Below, one piece after another: positions 34,483 to 36,940 of a stretch of DNA of 36,940 nucleotides (positions within the stretch are counted from its first letter, which is position 1; each line of letters opens with the position of its first letter). Made by a program: the position numbers and the translations under genes. The DNA comes from an uncultured Sutterella sp. (GTDB lineage: Bacteria; Pseudomonadota; Gammaproteobacteria; Burkholderiales; Burkholderiaceae_F), in assembly GCA_900546995.1 (NCBI GenBank), contig URFF01000008.1, forward strand, positions 1-36,940, read 5' to 3'. A model generated the notes under the pieces. The model made no database searches. It was not told the DNA's origin and saw only the letters and a program-made list of their open reading frames with translations.

Positions 34483-35340
34483 GTGAAAAAAAATCCTTTA
34501 ATTGATGTGGACGAATCACTCATTCCCGACATGACACCGTCAGTCGAGGATGTGGTGGCGGTTGCCAAACTCAAAGGGGAGCCGCTTTTGCAGCTGCCCG
34601 AGGATTTGTATATCCCGCCTGATGCCCTCAGGCTCTTTTTGGAGTCTTTTGAGGGACCGTTTGACTTATTGCTTTATCTCATCCGAAAACAACGCCTCGA
34701 TTTAAATGAAATTTCGGTGGCGGCGGTCACGGATCAGTACATGCAATATGTCGAGGAGATCCGCTCTCAGAATATGGAATTGGCTTCTGACTATCTTGTG
34801 ATGGCTGCGGACCTCATGGTGATTAAAAGTCGGCTCTTACTCCCGGCGCCTGTCACCGAAGAGGGTGAAGAGGAAGAGGATCCGACAGCGCGTATTTTGA
34901 GGGAAGTTGCGGAATACGAAAAGATTCAGGTTGCGGCACAGCTTTTAAATGCATTGCCGACTGTGGGCGATGGCTTTTGGCGTGGGCACGTCGCACTCGA
35001 AGCAGAGGATGAGCCGCTGCCTGAAGTGTTGCCGCAGGAACTGGCTCGAGTTTGGTTATCGGTGATGAAGCATGCTGATCTCAAGATGAGTCATACAGTG
35101 CAGCGCCAGGAACTTTCCATTCACGCGTTCATGTCCGAGATTATTCGACAGGTTGAAAACGCTCGTTTTGTGAGTTTTGACGATTTGGTGCAAGGGCAGC
35201 ACACGATGCAAGAGCGTGTGGTGAGTTTTTTAGCGATTTTGGAGCTCTCGCGTGAGGGACTCATCACGATTACACAGGCCGCGCCCTATGCACCGATTTA
35301 TTGCTCTAAAAAATATTTTCAGGATTCGCTCAGTTTTTAA
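34483..35340 (+). CDS. scpA: Segregation and condensation protein A
   Basis: The kleisin of the SMC-ScpAB condensin. The N-terminal motif FEGPFDLLLYLIRKQRLDLNEISV is typical. The C-terminal winged helix ends around SREGLITITQAAPYAPI. 285 aa from GTG 34483; ATG 34531 is an alternative, since neither has a clear ribosome site. The partner scpB is not adjacent in this window. Confidence 0.93.
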   Translation: MKKNPLIDVDESLIPDMTPSVEDVVAVAKLKGEPLLQLPEDLYIPPDALRLFLESFEGPFDLLLYLIRKQRLDLNEISVAAVTDQYMQYVEEIRSQNMELASDYLVMAADLMVIKSRLLLPAPVTEEGEEEEDPTARILREVAEYEKIQVAAQLLNALPTVGDGFWRGHVALEAEDEPLPEVLPQELARVWLSVMKHADLKMSHTVQRQELSIHAFMSEIIRQVENARFVSFDDLVQGQHTMQERVVSFLAILELSREGLITITQAAPYAPIYCSKKYFQDSLSF

Positions 35341-35450
35341 TTTTTTCTGTCTGAAATTGTGTCCTAATCGATCTTTTTAAGCTTCGGCTAATGGTTTTTG
35401 CGCTACACTTTCGGACAACTTTTTTGTTCTTAAAAGGAAATTGAAACACC

Positions 35451-36164
35451 ATGGAATGGTTGACCGAGCTGATTACAACGATGCACTGGGGTGCCGTTGC
35501 TCAAATCATCATGATCGACATTTTGTTAGGCGGTGATAATGCGGTGGTGATCGCATTGGCCTGCCGTAATTTGCCTCCGAAACAACGCCGTCAAGGTATC
35601 TTCTGGGGCGTCTTTGGCGCCATTGCACTGCGCGTGGTGCTCATTACATGCGCCGTCTACTTGTTGCAATTACCGTTACTCAAGACCGTTGCGGGCTTAC
35701 TCTTGATTTACATCGGGGTGAAATTGTTGGTTCCTCACGAAGAGGAAGATAAACATATCGAAGCCAGTACAAAGGTTTTGTCGGCGATTAAAACCATTAT
35801 TGTGGCTGACCTCGTGATGAGTATTGACAATGTGATCGGTATTGCGGGCGCTGCGCAAGCGGCTCACGAGCATCATCAAACGCTTTTGATTATCTTTGGT
35901 CTGGTGGTGAGCGTGCCTTTCATTGTGTTTGGTAGCCAAATTATCTTGCGTCTATTTGATCGCTTCCCAATTATTGTGACATTTGGCGGTGCGCTCTTAG
36001 GTTGGATTGGTGGCGGACTGGTGACAAGCGACGTCTTCTTTGTGGAGCATTTGCCGCAAAGCGCGACTTTGCATTACGCAAGCTGTATCGTTGGGGCTGT
36101 GTTGGTCGTTCTGATTGCCCAGCTCATTATGAAGCGACGTAAGCAACAAGCTTTGACGAAGTAA
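35451..36164 (+). CDS. TerC/YjbE-family membrane protein
   Basis: A 237-aa integral membrane protein with the two acidic TerC motifs DILLGGDNAVVIALA and DLVMSIDNVIGIAGA within transmembrane helices. TerC relatives are tied to Mn export and metal loading of exoenzymes; a divalent-cation role is inferred. The 110-base leader shows no yybP-ykoY riboswitch elements. AAGGA lies 12 bases before the ATG, rather far. A TACACT about 45 bases upstream may be the -10. Confidence 0.9.
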   Translation: MEWLTELITTMHWGAVAQIIMIDILLGGDNAVVIALACRNLPPKQRRQGIFWGVFGAIALRVVLITCAVYLLQLPLLKTVAGLLLIYIGVKLLVPHEEEDKHIEASTKVLSAIKTIIVADLVMSIDNVIGIAGAAQAAHEHHQTLLIIFGLVVSVPFIVFGSQIILRLFDRFPIIVTFGGALLGWIGGGLVTSDVFFVEHLPQSATLHYASCIVGAVLVVLIAQLIMKRRKQQALTK

Positions 36165-36190
36165 TTACTTTAGTCCCTGTTATTTTCAAG

Positions 36191-36234
36191 GCGCTGAATG
36201 AATTCCACTTTTGGGATTGTTTCAGCGCTTTTTA
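36191..36234 (+). terminator. Terminator after the TerC-family gene
   Basis: GCGCTGAA (36191-36198) pairs perfectly with TTCAGCGC (36221-36228), followed by TTTTT. The loop has further partial pairing. Confidence 0.85.
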
Positions 36235-36336
36235 GCAGATTGCTAATGGAAAAAACGCCTAGCTTTAGAGGCAAAAGGTTGGGATGCTGAAAGTTTGGCG
36301 ACTCGCAGTTCAAAGATTTTGAGTGCCAGGTTATTG

Positions 36337-36370
36337 ATCAAAAAGGGGTGCCGAAGCACCCCTTTTTGAT
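36337..36370. terminator. Bidirectional terminator between terC-like and fadD-like genes
   Basis: A perfect 15-bp inverted repeat (36337-36351 with 36356-36370, core AAAAAGGGGTGC / GCACCCCTTTTT) with a 4-base loop, CGAA on the plus and TTCG on the minus strand. It is 10 bases past the stop of the minus-strand ligase gene and has T-runs on both strands. Confidence 0.9.
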
Positions 36371-36380
36371 GAAAACAAAG

Positions 36381-36929
36381 CTATTGCTGTTGAATATCTT
36401 TCAATTCACGGCGCAAAATCTTACCGACCGCAGTCTTGGGAAGTGCATCGACAAAGACGATTTGTTTCGGGATCTTGTAGCCCGTTAATTGCGTGCGGCA
36501 GTACTTCACAACGTCTTCTTTAGTGATTGACGGATCCTTGCGGACGATAACGGCCTTAACGGTTTCGCCGGAGCGTTCATGAGGAACACCCACGACACCG
36601 CATTCCAAAATGCCAGGCATCGAAGCAATAACGCCTTCGACTTCGTTCGGGTAGACGTTAAAGCCGGAGACCAAGATCATGTCCTTTTTACGATCGGTGA
36701 TGGTGATCTTGCCTTCAGCATCCATAAAGCCAACGTCACCCGTGCGAAGCCAACCATCACGGAAAACACCGGCTGTTTCATCAGGGCGGTTCCAGTAGCC
36801 AGCCATTACCTGCGGCCCCTTCACGCAAATTTCACCGGTATAGTCAGCAATCTTGGAAAGATCGTCGCAACGACCAAGATCCTTAAAGCCTTCGCCGCGG
36901 ATGGTCACTTCTGTCGACGGCAGGGGGTA
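36381..36929 (-). CDS. fadD: Long-chain fatty acid-CoA ligase, C-terminal part, cut by contig end
   Basis: The 3' third of an AMP-forming acyl-CoA synthetase. Visible family motifs are PLPSTEV, GEICVKGPQVMAGYW, GWLRTGDVG, DRKKDMILVSGFNVYP, GYKIPK and the C-terminal catalytic Lys in VGKILRREL. The closest family pattern is FadD, which activates long-chain fatty acids for beta-oxidation. The frame stays open to 36929; the 11 bases beyond look like adapter. The apparent start GTG 36908 is internal, not the real start. Confidence 0.92.
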   Translation of the reverse strand, partial: YPLPSTEVTIRGEGFKDLGRCDDLSKIADYTGEICVKGPQVMAGYWNRPDETAGVFRDGWLRTGDVGFMDAEGKITITDRKKDMILVSGFNVYPNEVEGVIASMPGILECGVVGVPHERSGETVKAVIVRKDPSITKEDVVKYCRTQLTGYKIPKQIVFVDALPKTAVGKILRRELKDIQQQ

Positions 36930-36940
36930 AGATCGGAAGA
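36930..36940. other. Illumina adapter remnant at the contig end
   Basis: The last 11 bases, AGATCGGAAGA, are identical to the start of the common Illumina TruSeq adapter (AGATCGGAAGAGC). The sequence is probably not genomic; the ligase reading frame makes good family sense only up to 36929. Confidence 0.85.

Noticed and set aside
35341..35450. yybP-ykoY (Mn) riboswitch before the TerC-family gene
   Set aside because: The leader is too short and lacks the conserved helix and loop blocks; only a possible promoter is visible.

Overview
The window looks like a piece of a Gram-negative betaproteobacterial chromosome, most likely a Sutterellaceae-type (Burkholderiales) gut commensal. This is inferred from gene order and protein features and was not tested by a search. 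Pointers are dusB-fis-purH, glyQ-glyS-plsC-ygjP-like, phoH-ybeY-corC-lnt, and lptD-surA-rsmA divergent from amgK-murU, together with two-subunit glycyl-tRNA synthetase, an LPS/lipoprotein envelope, a type V autotransporter and moderate G+C. The right edge looks like a true contig end, because the last 11 bases read as the start of a standard Illumina adapter.

Layout, left to right. (1) 3-2669: C-terminal part of a subtilisin-type (S8) autotransporter, closed by one or two terminators. (2) 2920-4557, minus: Na/phosphate cotransporter-like protein. (3) 4729-12137: a conserved tRNA/rRNA-maturation and envelope operon, miaB, phoH (ybeZ), ybeY, corC (ybeX), lnt. It is split between ybeY and corC by an AT-rich accessory islet (about 7524-9714) holding an AAA ATPase with a DUF234-like nuclease tail and a RelBE-type toxin-antitoxin pair. 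(4) 12284-16931: glyQ, glyS, plsC and a YgjP-type metallopeptidase. (5) 16949-17602, minus: a HigBA-type locus whose toxin gene is broken while the antitoxin is intact. (6) 17781-18839, minus: an exported isoaspartyl peptidase/asparaginase. (7) 19189-23719, minus: lptD-surA-rsmA (LPS export, outer-membrane protein folding, rRNA methylation), divergent from amgK-murU (23990-25712, peptidoglycan sugar recycling). (8) 26078-31434: EamA transporter, dusB-fis, purH, tolB. (9) 31478-32705: pal and cpoB, completing a partial Tol-Pal cluster without tolQRA. (10) 32783-36164: malic enzyme, scpA, TerC-family protein. (11) 36381 to the end, minus: 3' part of a long-chain acyl-CoA ligase gene.

Most of the window is housekeeping: RNA modification, envelope biogenesis, purine synthesis and chromosome organisation. 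The less ordinary parts are the accessory islet with two tandem perfect 15-bp palindromes over its promoter, the decaying HigB toxin next to an intact antitoxin and operator, a TolB precursor with a twin-arginine type signal, a 22-24 bp tandem repeat array in the lptD/amgK divergent control region, and a possible structured RNA between murU and the EamA gene. I saw no rRNA, tRNA, CRISPR array, intact insertion sequence or convincing new multi-gene system.
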